A DNA stretch of 64,000 bases, taken from Haloarchaeobius sp. HME9146. GTDB taxonomy: Archaea > Halobacteriota > Halobacteria > Halobacteriales > Natrialbaceae. Both the position numbers and the translations under genes were made by a program. Shown here in pieces: positions 34,175 through 42,374 of the stretch. The notes beneath the pieces are model-generated. The model did no database searches. It was given only the letters and a program-made list of their open reading frames with translations, and was not told the DNA's origin. The stretch spans positions 682,001 through 746,000 of the forward strand of contig NZ_JAODVR010000001.1 of the NCBI RefSeq assembly GCF_025399835.1. Reading direction: 5' to 3'. Within the stretch, counting starts at the first letter, position 1. Every line of letters begins with the position of its first letter.

Positions 34175-37048
34175 TCAGTTCGCCTCGAGGTCGATGCTCG
34201 GCCGGAACGGGGTCGCGCCGGTGTCGGCGTCGTCGGCCTCGGTCTCGACGACGACCTCGGCGTCGAACTCCCGCCCGAGGAAACCGGCGGCGTCCTCGTA
34301 CACGTCGGCCTCGTCGAGGGTCGCCAGCTCCACGAGGCGGTCGTCGTCGGTCTCGCGGACGAGGTCGACGAGGTCCTGTACCAGGTCGTTCACCGCGTTG
34401 CCCTTCTCGCGCAGGGTGGTGTCGCTCATCACCTCGCTCATCACGGCCCCCTGGTCCGGGCCGACCTCGTGGACGGTCCCGAACACGTCGTGCTTCCAGT
34501 CGGCGGCGACCGTCACCCGGACCACGTCGGGGTCGGCCTCGGGCACCTCCTCGGCGGCGTTCTGGAGCGACTTCTGGATGCCCTTGATGTCCTCGGTCAG
34601 GCGCTCGACCAGGCTCTCGGCGGCCATGTCCTGCGGGCTCCGCAGCGATTCGTCGACCTCGGGCCAGGGGGCGTCTTCGGCGGGCGTCCCGGTCAGTTGC
34701 TCGTGGAGTTCGTTCGCCAGGAACGGGACGAACGGGGCGAGCAGGCGCAGACGGGTTTCGAGGACCTTGCGCAGGGTCCACTTCGCGCCCGCCCTGGCCG
34801 TATCGGTTCGGCGGCGGTACCAGCGCAGGTCCTCCTCGAAGTTGTAGAACGCGGCCTGCGAGGCGGTCCGCGTCTCGAAGCGGTCCATCGCCTCGGTGAC
34901 GGTCGCGACGGTGTCCTGCAATCTGGAGAGGAGCCAGCGGTCTATCTGGTCGAGGTCGCGCTCGCCCTCCGTGCTCTGGATGACATCCTGGGCCCGTCGC
35001 CAGAAGCGGTCGAGCTGGTCCCTGGTACTGGAGACCTGCTCGGCGCGCCAGTCGTAGTCCTGCCACGGCTCGGCCGAGTTCATCAGGAAGAACCGGACGG
35101 TGTCCGCGCCGTACTTCTCGATGGCCTCGCCCGGCAGGACGACGTGGCCCTTCGAGGAGGACATCTTCTCGCCCTCAAGCAGGCCCATCCCCATGACGGT
35201 GATGCCCTGTGGCCACTTCGAGGACTCGAACAGCTCGGCGTGGTGGAACAGGTAGAACGTCAGGTGGTTGGTGACGAGGTCGTTGCCCGAACACCGGTAG
35301 TCGACCGGGTACCAGTACTCCCACTCCTCGCGGAGTTCGAGGGCGGTCGGGTGCGGGTCGTCGACGTTCTGGGGCCCGTAGAACAGGGTGTCGAAGAACG
35401 CGTGGTCCATCTCCTCGACCGGCACGTCGTCCAGCCGGTGGGCGATGGTGTAGTACGCCATGTAGATGGTCGAGTCCGACAGCGGCTCGATGACGAAGTC
35501 GGGGTCCCAGGGCAGTCGAGTACCCAGGCCGTAGTTACGGATGCAGGGCCACTCGTTCAGCCAGTCGATGGTGCGGTCGTACCGCTCGCGGGTGTTCTCC
35601 GGGATGGCGTCCAGCCCTGCGACGGCCTCGTGGGCCTTGCGTTTCCAGTCCTCGTCGTTGTAGCGCAGGAACCACGTCTCCTGCTTGGCGACCTCCACGT
35701 CGCCGCCGCAGCGACAGACGACCTCCTCGGAGAACTCCTGCATGGTGGCGAACGCGTCGCCCAGATATTCTTGCTTGAACCGGTCGCGAACGTCCTCGAC
35801 GACCTTCCCGGCGAATTTCCCGTACTCCTCAAGCAGCGTCCCGGAGTGGAACTCGGCGTTGTAGAGGTCCTGCGTGACGTTCTTGAGGTCGGGGTCCTGG
35901 CTGTCGGTGATTCCGGCCTCCTCGACCGCCGACTTCGCGGGAATCTCGCCGTAGCCCTCGATGTCGAGGATTGGCACGGGCTCGATGCCCGCAACTTCGT
36001 CGGCGTCGATGCCGTACTCGGCCATCTCCCCGGCTGCGGCCGCCTCCTTCGCCTCCTGCAGTGCGAGGTAGTCGTCCGGGGAGTGTGCCGGAACGGACAT
36101 CACGACCCCGGTGGCGTTGCCGGCATCCACGAAGCTCGCGGGAAGGACCAGCACGTCGTCGCCCGTGACCGGGTTCTCGACGTGTTTGCCCACTAAATCG
36201 GTCCCCGAGTACTCGTACCGGACCTCGACCTCGTGGCCCTGGAGGTCGAGTTTCTCGGCGGCGGTCTGCGAGACGAACCAGAACTCGTCGTCCACCTCGG
36301 CGACCACGTAGTCGGCGTCGGGGTCGACGAAGGCGTTGGTCACCCCGCGAACCGTCTCCGGGCGCAGGGTCGCCATCGGCACGGTCACGTCCGCGTCGTC
36401 CATCTCCGCGCCGAACTTGACGAGGGTGTACTCCTGGAACTCGGCCTCTTCACCTTCGAGCAGGTCGTGGGTCGTCACCGGCTGGCGCTCCTCTGTGCAG
36501 TACTTGACCGGGTGCAGTCCCTTCTCCAGCAGTCCCCGGTCGCGCAGGGTCTCGTACTGCCACGTGATGAACTTCGAGTAGCGCTCGTCGTTCGTGGTGA
36601 ACTCCCGCCGCCAGTCGATGGAGAGCCCGAGTTGCTGCATCCCCGTCTTGTAGTGCTCCTCGATGAAGTGCCGGGCGAACCCCATCGGCGTCTCCAGGTC
36701 CTCGAGGGTCGCCTCGTCGACGTTGTAGGTGTTCGTGAGGACGTCGAGTTGTTTCGCTTCGCCCTTCTTCAGGCGCTCGACCGCCCCGATGATCGGCGTC
36801 CCCGTGACGTGCCACGCGATGGGGAACAGCACGTTGTCGCCCTGCTGGCGGCGATACCGGGCATAGACGTCCGGGACGGTGTAGGTTCGGGCGTGCCCGA
36901 TGTGCATCCCGCCGCTCGGGTACGGGTACGGGACCGTGACGAAGGTCGGCTCGGCGTCCGAATCGGGGTCGGGTGTGGCCTCGTACCGGCCCGCCTCGGC
37001 CCACCGCTCGCGCCACCGCTGTTCGAGTGTCTCGGGGACGTACTCCAT
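34175..37048 (-). CDS. leuS: Leucine--tRNA ligase, archaeal/eukaryotic type
   Basis: A 957-residue class I LeuRS. HIGH motif: PYPSGGMHIGHARTY; KMSKS motif: GEKMSSSKGHVVLPG. The CP1 editing domain (about 200-420) has ATLRPETVRGVTNAF and MSVPAHSPDDY, which remove mischarged amino acids. VVCRCGGDVEVAK (about 440) is a Cys pair in the second insertion. The C-terminal anticodon and tail domains follow, including AADWKHDVFGTVHE and SDTTLREKGNAVNDL. Layout and length are those of the archaeal enzyme and this is probably the housekeeping copy. It is divergent from a second LeuRS with 156 bp between the starts. Confidence 0.95.
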   Translation of the reverse strand: MEYVPETLEQRWRERWAEAGRYEATPDPDSDAEPTFVTVPYPYPSGGMHIGHARTYTVPDVYARYRRQQGDNVLFPIAWHVTGTPIIGAVERLKKGEAKQLDVLTNTYNVDEATLEDLETPMGFARHFIEEHYKTGMQQLGLSIDWRREFTTNDERYSKFITWQYETLRDRGLLEKGLHPVKYCTEERQPVTTHDLLEGEEAEFQEYTLVKFGAEMDDADVTVPMATLRPETVRGVTNAFVDPDADYVVAEVDDEFWFVSQTAAEKLDLQGHEVEVRYEYSGTDLVGKHVENPVTGDDVLVLPASFVDAGNATGVVMSVPAHSPDDYLALQEAKEAAAAGEMAEYGIDADEVAGIEPVPILDIEGYGEIPAKSAVEEAGITDSQDPDLKNVTQDLYNAEFHSGTLLEEYGKFAGKVVEDVRDRFKQEYLGDAFATMQEFSEEVVCRCGGDVEVAKQETWFLRYNDEDWKRKAHEAVAGLDAIPENTRERYDRTIDWLNEWPCIRNYGLGTRLPWDPDFVIEPLSDSTIYMAYYTIAHRLDDVPVEEMDHAFFDTLFYGPQNVDDPHPTALELREEWEYWYPVDYRCSGNDLVTNHLTFYLFHHAELFESSKWPQGITVMGMGLLEGEKMSSSKGHVVLPGEAIEKYGADTVRFFLMNSAEPWQDYDWRAEQVSSTRDQLDRFWRRAQDVIQSTEGERDLDQIDRWLLSRLQDTVATVTEAMDRFETRTASQAAFYNFEEDLRWYRRRTDTARAGAKWTLRKVLETRLRLLAPFVPFLANELHEQLTGTPAEDAPWPEVDESLRSPQDMAAESLVERLTEDIKGIQKSLQNAAEEVPEADPDVVRVTVAADWKHDVFGTVHEVGPDQGAVMSEVMSDTTLREKGNAVNDLVQDLVDLVRETDDDRLVELATLDEADVYEDAAGFLGREFDAEVVVETEADDADTGATPFRPSIDLEAN

Positions 37049-37070
37049 ACCCTTCGATTCGCGTGGAGAC

Positions 37071-37078
37071 GATAAAAA
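37071..37078 (-). promoter_or_regulatory. TATA box of archaeal-type leuS
   Basis: TTTTTATC read on the minus strand, centred 27 nt before the ATG at 37048: a leaderless promoter. The divergent leuS at 37205 shares the rest of this 156-bp gap. Confidence 0.6.
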
Positions 37079-37204
37079 GGCAGGCGGCGGGGGGTGGGGA
37101 CGGCTCGGTATCCGGGCAGAATCGCCGGGAGTCGGCCACTCCCACGCTGTCGGATTGAAAAGCCTTTCACGCTGCGTATCGTCGGCTCAGGCAACGAGAT
37201 ATCT

Positions 37205-39865
37205 ATGCAGCGACAGCAGGGGTTCGACCACACACGAATCGAGCCACGATGGCAGGATGCATGGGACGACGCGGACGTGTTCCGCGTCGAGGACGACGCG
37301 ACCGACCCGCAGTACGTCCTGGCGATGTTCCCGTACACGTCCGGCCAGCTCCACATGGGCCACGTGCGGAACTACGCCATCACGGACGCCTACGCCCGCT
37401 ACCAGCGCCTCCAGGGCGAGGACGTGCTCCACCCGATGGGCTGGGACTCCTTCGGCCTCCCCGCGGAGAACGCGGCGAACGAGCGCGACACCAACCCCCG
37501 CGAGTGGACCGAGCGCTGCATCGAGCAGATGCGCGACCAGTTCGAGTCGCTGGGCTTCGGCTACGACTGGGAGCGCGAGGTCAAGACCTGCGACCCGGAC
37601 TACTACCGCTGGAACCAGTGGATGTTCTCCCGGTTCAAGGACGCGGGTCTGGTCGAGCAGAAGGCCAGCGAGGTGAACTGGTGTCCCTCCTGTGAGACGG
37701 TGCTGGCGGACGAACAGGTCGAGGGTGACGACGAACGCTGCTGGCGGTGTGACACCCCCGTCGGCGAGCGCGAACTCGACCAGTGGTTCTTCCGCATCAC
37801 CGAGTACGCCGACGAGCTGCTCGACGCCATCGACGACCTCGACGGGTGGCCGACGAACGTCCGGGACATGCAGCGCAACTGGATCGGCCGCACCGAGGGT
37901 GCGGAGATTCCGTTCACCATCAAGACGCCAGAGGGCGACGAGGACGTGACCGCGTTCACCACCCGGCTGGACACCATCCACGGCGCGACCTACTTCGCGC
38001 TGGCCCCGGACCACCCGCTGGCCGAGGCCGCCGCCGAGCGCGACGACGACGTGGCCCACTTCGTCGACGAAGTGGCGGACCCCGAGGGCGACGAGCCCCA
38101 GGGTGTGAAGACCGACCTCGTGGCCGAGAACCCCGCGACCGGCGAGGACCTGCCGGTGTACGTCGCCGACTTCGTCCTGAGCGACGTGGGGACGGGCGCG
38201 CTGATGGCCGTCCCGGCCCACGACGAGCGCGACCACGCCTTCGCGCAGTCCCACGACATCGACATCACGCAGGTCGTCGCGCCTGCGGACGACGCGGCGG
38301 ACGAGGTCGACATCGACGACGCTGCCTACACCGAGGACGGCGTGCTCGTCAACTCCGGCGAGTACGACGGCCTGTCCAGCGCCGAGGCCCGCGAGGCCCT
38401 GACCGAGGACCTGCCCGGCGCCAAGTCCGCGGTCCAGTACCAGCTCCGAGACTGGGGCGTCTCCCGCCAGCGCTACTGGGGCACCCCGATTCCCATCGTC
38501 CACTGTGACGAGTGTGGCCCGGTGTCGGTCCCCGACGAGGACCTGCCGGTCGAACTCCCCGAGTTCGTCCACACGACGGGGAACCCGCTGGACGCCGCCG
38601 AGGAGTGGAAGCACACCGACTGTCCCGAGTGTGGCGGCGACGCGGTGCGAGAGACGGACACGATGGACACCTTCGTCGACTCCTCGTGGTACTTCCTGCG
38701 CTTCATCGCGCCCGACATGGAGGATGCTCCCTTCGACGTCGAGCGCGCGAACGACTGGATGCCGGTCGACGAGTACGTCGGCGGCATCGAGCACGCCGTG
38801 ATGCACCTGCTCTACTCCCGGTTCGTCACGAAGGCGCTCGCCGACCTCGACCTGCTCGACCACCGCGAACCGTTCCACACCCTCGTCACGCAGGGGATGG
38901 TCCTCGGCGAGGACGGCGCGAAGATGTCCAAGTCGAAGGGCAACGGCGTCTCCCCCGAGCGCATCGTCGAGGAGTACGGCGCGGACACCGCCCGCCTGTT
39001 CGTCCTGCGCGCGGCCCGCCCGGACAAGGACTTCCCGTGGAGCGAGGAGGGCGTCCGCTCCAGCCACGAGTTCCTCCAGCGCCTCTACCGGCTGGCCGAG
39101 GACGTCGACCTCGACGCCACGCCCAGCACGGACTCGCCCGCCGCGGCGTACGTCTCCCGTGAGACCGACGCGACCATCGCGGCCGCCGCGACCCACTTCG
39201 ACGAGATGCAGTTCAACCTCGCAGCCCGCGAGATAGACGAACTCGTCACGCTGCTGGTCCGCTACCGCGGGCGCGACGACGCCGACCCCGGCGTGGTCGC
39301 CCGCGGCGTCGAGGCCGCCGTCACGATGCTCGCGCCCATCGCACCCCACGTCTGCGAGGAAGCCTGGACCGAACTCGCCGGCGAGGATTCGGACTTCGTC
39401 GCCACCGCCGACTGGCCCGCCCCCGAGAGCGACGTGACCGACCACGAGCGCGAGCGCACCCTGGTCGAGAACACCCGCGAGGACGTCCGCCAGATCATCG
39501 ACGTGGCCGGCATCGAGGACCCCACCGGCATCGACGTGGTCGTCGCGCCGCAGTGGAAGCACCGCGCCCTCGAACTCGCCATCGACGCCGACGACGACGT
39601 TGTCGGCTCCGTGATGCGCGATGAAGAACTCCGCCAGCAGGGCTCCGCGGCCGCCGACTTCGCGAAGGACCTCGCCGCCGAACACCCCGGCCTCTCCGAG
39701 GCGCTCCCGCCCGAGCGCGAGCGCGAGGCCCTGGAACGTGCGACCTGGCTCGTCGAGGACGAGTTCGGCGTCCCGGTGCAGGTGCTCGCTGCCGAGGAAG
39801 CCGACGACGGCGTGGCGAAGAAGGCTCGTCCGGGCCGCCCCGCGATTCAGGTCCACGAGGACTGA
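37205..39865 (+). CDS. leuS: Leucine--tRNA ligase, bacterial type with archaeal-like tail
   Basis: An 886-residue LeuRS of bacterial architecture: MFPYTSGQLHMGHVRNY (HIGH), HPMGWDSFGLPAENAA, a zinc-binding CPSCETVLADEQV/CWRCDTPV pair, a CP1 editing domain with TTRLDTIHGATY and MAVPAHDERDHAF (the editing Asp kept; the usual TTRPDT reads TTRLDT), DTMDTFVDSSWYFLR, and GAKMSKSKGNGVSPE. The C-terminal region (about 770-886, with APQWKHRALELA, SVMRDEELRQQGSAAADFAKDL and an unusual basic end) matches the tail of the archaeal LeuRS next door and not a bacterial tail. It appears to be a transferred bacterial body adapted to archaeal tRNA-Leu. The start is ATG 37205. Confidence 0.92.
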   Translation: MQRQQGFDHTRIEPRWQDAWDDADVFRVEDDATDPQYVLAMFPYTSGQLHMGHVRNYAITDAYARYQRLQGEDVLHPMGWDSFGLPAENAANERDTNPREWTERCIEQMRDQFESLGFGYDWEREVKTCDPDYYRWNQWMFSRFKDAGLVEQKASEVNWCPSCETVLADEQVEGDDERCWRCDTPVGERELDQWFFRITEYADELLDAIDDLDGWPTNVRDMQRNWIGRTEGAEIPFTIKTPEGDEDVTAFTTRLDTIHGATYFALAPDHPLAEAAAERDDDVAHFVDEVADPEGDEPQGVKTDLVAENPATGEDLPVYVADFVLSDVGTGALMAVPAHDERDHAFAQSHDIDITQVVAPADDAADEVDIDDAAYTEDGVLVNSGEYDGLSSAEAREALTEDLPGAKSAVQYQLRDWGVSRQRYWGTPIPIVHCDECGPVSVPDEDLPVELPEFVHTTGNPLDAAEEWKHTDCPECGGDAVRETDTMDTFVDSSWYFLRFIAPDMEDAPFDVERANDWMPVDEYVGGIEHAVMHLLYSRFVTKALADLDLLDHREPFHTLVTQGMVLGEDGAKMSKSKGNGVSPERIVEEYGADTARLFVLRAARPDKDFPWSEEGVRSSHEFLQRLYRLAEDVDLDATPSTDSPAAAYVSRETDATIAAAATHFDEMQFNLAAREIDELVTLLVRYRGRDDADPGVVARGVEAAVTMLAPIAPHVCEEAWTELAGEDSDFVATADWPAPESDVTDHERERTLVENTREDVRQIIDVAGIEDPTGIDVVVAPQWKHRALELAIDADDDVVGSVMRDEELRQQGSAAADFAKDLAAEHPGLSEALPPEREREALERATWLVEDEFGVPVQVLAAEEADDGVAKKARPGRPAIQVHED

Positions 39866-39960
39866 AGCCGGAGTAGCGGCTTTCTGTTTTCTGCCGAGTT
39901 TTCTATCTGGCGCGCGGTGTCGGCGCTCCGAGCGAAAGCGAGGGCTGCCGACGAAAGCGC

Positions 39961-40079
39961 GCGAGGGATGAGAAGCGCAGGCGAAGCCGAGCATCACAAT
40001 CGGCTGGGGAGGGTGTGGTGCGGTCGTGGTGCTGTGCGGGGCGGTCTCCACTGCCATCGGCGCAAGTCACATGCTCGTC
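39961..40079 (+). repeat. Dispersed repeat, copy A
   Basis: Shares with copies at 55352-55450 and 58739-58838 a GCGAGGGAYGA start, a perfect 20-nt core (GGGGAGGGTGTGGTGCGGTC, here 40006-40025) and a CATCGGCGC...TGCTCGTC end. A hairpin GTCGGC/GCCGAC (39919-39952) lies just before it. This copy has about 15 extra bases after the core. It fills most of the 291-bp gap between bacterial-type leuS and hsp20, which holds no gene. Confidence 0.7.
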
Positions 40080-40156
40080 ACCACCAGCACCACTCCCGAG
40101 CGTTGTCGCTGGATGATAGAACTTGCCCGAACGAGAAATATCGAAGACGGCCGGTA

Positions 40157-40567
40157 TCAGTTGATGTCGATGGTGTGGCCCTCGTCTCCAGCTGCCTCCT
40201 CCTTCGGCAGCCGAACCGTCAGCGCGCCGTTGTTGTACGACGCGGTGATGGCGTCCTCGTCGACCGCCTCCGGAATCCGGACGCTGCGACTCACGGATTC
40301 GCGGCGCTCCCGGTGGATGTAGCGACCCTCGTCTTCCTCCTCGGTCTCCTCCTCGCGAGAGGCGTCGAGGTGGAGCGTGCCCTCCGAGAACGTCAGGTCG
40401 ATGTCGTCGCTGTCGAACCCTGGCAGGTCGGCGATGACCTCGTACTCGTCGCCGTGGTCCTGCATGTCGATGGGGACCGTCTCCAGCGATGTCATCCCGG
40501 TCTGTTCGAACTGGCGACCCATGCGGTCGAACATCTCCTCGATCTCGTCGAACGGATTTCGTCGCAT
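40157..40567 (-). CDS. Hsp20/alpha-crystallin small heat-shock protein
   Basis: A 136-residue small heat-shock chaperone that holds unfolding proteins. The alpha-crystallin domain spans about 40-130, with EYEVIADLPGFDSDDIDLTFSEGTLHLDA, RRESVSRSVRIPEAVDEDAI and SYNNGALTVRLPK (the GxLxxxxPK core). The N terminus MRRNPFDEIEEMFDRMGRQ is typical of haloarchaeal Hsp20. A GTG three bases upstream (40570) is an alternative start and is better placed relative to the TATA box at 40595-40602. Confidence 0.93.
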   Translation of the reverse strand: MRRNPFDEIEEMFDRMGRQFEQTGMTSLETVPIDMQDHGDEYEVIADLPGFDSDDIDLTFSEGTLHLDASREEETEEEDEGRYIHRERRESVSRSVRIPEAVDEDAITASYNNGALTVRLPKEEAAGDEGHTIDIN

Positions 40568-40594
40568 CACAGGCGACTGATACGGCCGCTGATA

Positions 40595-40602
40595 CCTTAA
40601 AA
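40595..40602 (-). promoter_or_regulatory. TATA box of hsp20
   Basis: TTTTAAGG on the minus strand, 28-31 nt before the possible starts at 40570 (GTG) and 40567 (ATG). The remaining gap to 40809 holds no gene. It contains GTATTCAGGGAAATG (40639-40653) followed by TTCAGCAGCCTGC, possibly an insertion-sequence scar, but no coding fragment is recognisable. Confidence 0.5.
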
Positions 40603-40809
40603 TCGACTCCCTCCGGGCCCCTGTCGTGTGGGTTTGAAGTATTCAGGGAAATGCGTGTTCAGCAGCCTGCACTACCCCGATACGTACATATCTCCGCACT
40701 CCGTATGCATGGATAGGCGGCGACAGCCGACAGGAAGGGGGAGTTGGCCAGCCGCCCCGCTGCTCATTCCGGCCGCACGTCAAACCACCGACGTGTCGCG
40801 CCGCACTTT

Positions 40810-41085
40810 TCAGAACGAGGTGTTCCCGTACAGCGAGTAGAGTACGAACAGCATCCCGATGGCGACGACGAGTGTCTGGACCAGCCCCGCGAGGAAGATC
40901 GACCAGCCCACCACGTCGAAGAGGACGCCCTCGATAACAGCGCCGATGCTGATGATGGCGAACCCGATAGCCACGTACAGCATCGGGGCACTCCGGTGTG
41001 TCTGATATCCCCGGAACGCCTGGTAGGCGATGAGCAGACCGAGCACCAGAGTGATGAGTTTCGCGATGACGAGTTCGATGTGCAT
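40810..41085 (-). CDS. Small membrane protein co-transcribed with an HTH regulator
   Basis: 91 residues with three hydrophobic segments (about 5-22, 35-55 and 62-84) joined by a short basic loop, FRGYQTHRSAPM. It resembles a haloarchaeal DUF membrane family that is usually paired with a small winged-helix gene; here the ATG at 41085 comes 2 nt after the regulator's stop codon, so translation is probably coupled. The function is unknown; a membrane sensor or anti-regulator partner is an inference from the pairing. Confidence 0.75.
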   Translation of the reverse strand: MHIELVIAKLITLVLGLLIAYQAFRGYQTHRSAPMLYVAIGFAIISIGAVIEGVLFDVVGWSIFLAGLVQTLVVAIGMLFVLYSLYGNTSF

Positions 41086-41087
41086 GG

Positions 41088-41438
41088 TTACGAGTTCTTG
41101 ATACCCTCCCAGATCTGTGCGAACCGCTGTGCCGGGTCGTCGAGCAGGTCGAGGTCGATCCGTAACTCCCCGTCTGCCAGCCCGACGTGGAAGCCCTCGA
41201 CGGCTGTCTCGTAGACGCTGACGTGGGTCCCATCGGCGTCGATTCGCGTCGATTCGACGAGCAGGCCGTGTTCCAGCAGGTCGTCGACACGCCGGTAGAC
41301 GGTCGACAGCGAGGCGTCACACACCTCGCTGAGGTCGCTGGCGGAGTGCGGTTCACGGCTCGCCGCGGCCAGTATCTCGCGGACGTACTCGTCACCGAGC
41401 AGCGAGAGGACCGCGTCGGCGTCCTGCTCGTCGGCCAC
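41088..41438 (-). CDS. Winged-helix (ArsR-like) regulator
   Basis: 116 residues: a winged-helix domain (ADAVLSLLGDEYVREILAAAS, SASDLSEVCDASLSTVYRRVDDLLEHGLL) and a short beta-rich C terminus. It is probably a DNA-binding regulator of its own operon or of the divergent halocyanin gene. The frame extends up to GTG 41462, but a TTTTAAG box at 41464-41470 would be only a few bases from that codon; it lies 29 nt from the in-frame GTG at 41438, which is therefore preferred. Confidence 0.8.
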   Translation of the reverse strand: MADEQDADAVLSLLGDEYVREILAAASREPHSASDLSEVCDASLSTVYRRVDDLLEHGLLVESTRIDADGTHVSVYETAVEGFHVGLADGELRIDLDLLDDPAQRFAQIWEGIKNS

Positions 41439-41551
41439 GTCCGAGGATTCGGCGAACAGCACTTAAAAGAACGGGCGTTTCGCACCACGAGCAAAACGGC
41501 GACGGTTGCTTTTTCCCCCGTCTCGTACACCCAGGTAGAGGTGCCCCGAAT

Positions 41552-42256
41552 ATGGTAGACCCAAGCGATTCCCGGACGCGACGAACCGTGCTGAAAGCAG
41601 CCGGCAGTGCGTCGCTACTCGCGCTGGCTGGCTGTGTCGGTGGCGGTGGTGCCGGGACTGGCACGGACACGACGGCCGACGAGGCGGACCACCACGACGG
41701 GACGGAGACCGGCCACCACGACGAGGACAGCGAGCACGACGAGGCGGGCCACCACGACGAGACGGAGACCGGACACGACGACGGACACGGCCACGGGAGT
41801 TCGCTCCCCGAATCGCCCTCTCACAGCGCGACGGTCACGATGAAGACGACCGACTCGGGCCAGCACTTCGACCCCCACGTCGTCTGGGTCGAACAGGGTG
41901 GTACCGTCACGTTCGAACTCACCAGCGGTGCACACACCACGACTGCGTACGCCCCCGACAACGACCAGCCGCGGCGCATCCCCGACGCTGCCGAGAGCTG
42001 GGACAGTGGAACGCTCACCGAGTCCGGCGCGACGTTCGAGCAGACGTTCGAGACGCCGGGCGTGTACGACTACTACTGCATCCCGCACCACGGGATGGGG
42101 ATGATCGGGAGCGTCATCGTCGGTGACCCCGGAACCGACGGGCAGCCCGGCCTGGCGGAACCACAGTCCGAACTCCCGGCGGACGCCCGGTCGAAGCTCG
42201 CCGAGCTGAACGAGATGTGTATGGAAGTGCTGGGTGGCGGTCACGACCACAGCTGA
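41552..42256 (+). CDS. Halocyanin-type blue copper lipoprotein with His-rich linker
   Basis: A 234-residue Tat lipoprotein (RTRRTVLKAAGSASLLALAGC, lipobox Cys at about 28) carrying a plastocyanin-like domain (about 88-190). The copper ligands are His in TSGAHTTTAY and Cys/His/Met in YYCIPHHGMGM. It is an extracellular electron carrier. The linker (about 42-80) is strikingly His/Asp/Glu-rich, with repeated HHDxTETGH blocks, and may bind metal. A helical tail (LPADARSKLAELNEMCMEVL) follows the copper domain and ends in GHDHS. It is divergent from the winged-helix gene at 41088-41438. Confidence 0.9.
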   Translation: MVDPSDSRTRRTVLKAAGSASLLALAGCVGGGGAGTGTDTTADEADHHDGTETGHHDEDSEHDEAGHHDETETGHDDGHGHGSSLPESPSHSATVTMKTTDSGQHFDPHVVWVEQGGTVTFELTSGAHTTTAYAPDNDQPRRIPDAAESWDSGTLTESGATFEQTFETPGVYDYYCIPHHGMGMIGSVIVGDPGTDGQPGLAEPQSELPADARSKLAELNEMCMEVLGGGHDHS

Positions 42257-42348
42257 CGGCCGCCGTCCAGTCGAGCATCCCCGAGGCGGCCAGAGAACGA
42301 CTCGAGGAACTCAGGGACGCAGCCAGGTGGACGCTCATGGAGGACTGA
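42217..42348 (+). CDS. Possible small ORF overlapping the halocyanin end
   Basis: A GTG-started frame of 43 codons overlaps the halocyanin stop by 40 bp. Its second half (SSIPEAARERLEELRDAARW) is a convincing amphipathic helix and resembles the halocyanin tail ELPADARSKLAELNE in the neighbouring frame. It may be a real tiny gene, or a duplicated and frameshifted piece of the halocyanin tail. No Shine-Dalgarno sequence is evident. Confidence 0.2.
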   Translation: MYGSAGWRSRPQLTAAVQSSIPEAARERLEELRDAARWTLMED

Positions 42349-42374
42349 GAACCCCCGAGCGACGCCAGTCCGAG

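Noticed and set aside
37049-37204. Search for a leucine leader peptide before the bacterial-type leuS
   Set aside because: No short frame with clustered Leu codons begins at a plausible transcription start; the Trp leader at 24812 has no counterpart here.
37187-40057. 956-codon minus-strand frame opposite bacterial-type leuS
   Set aside because: No known motif, Val/Gly/Arg-rich, and it is the antisense shadow of a clearly recognisable LeuRS.
40628-40720. GTATTCAGGGAAATG...TTCAGCAGCC considered as an IS200/IS605 or IS5 terminus
   Set aside because: Suggestive only; no inverted partner, target duplication or transposase fragment could be found in the window.
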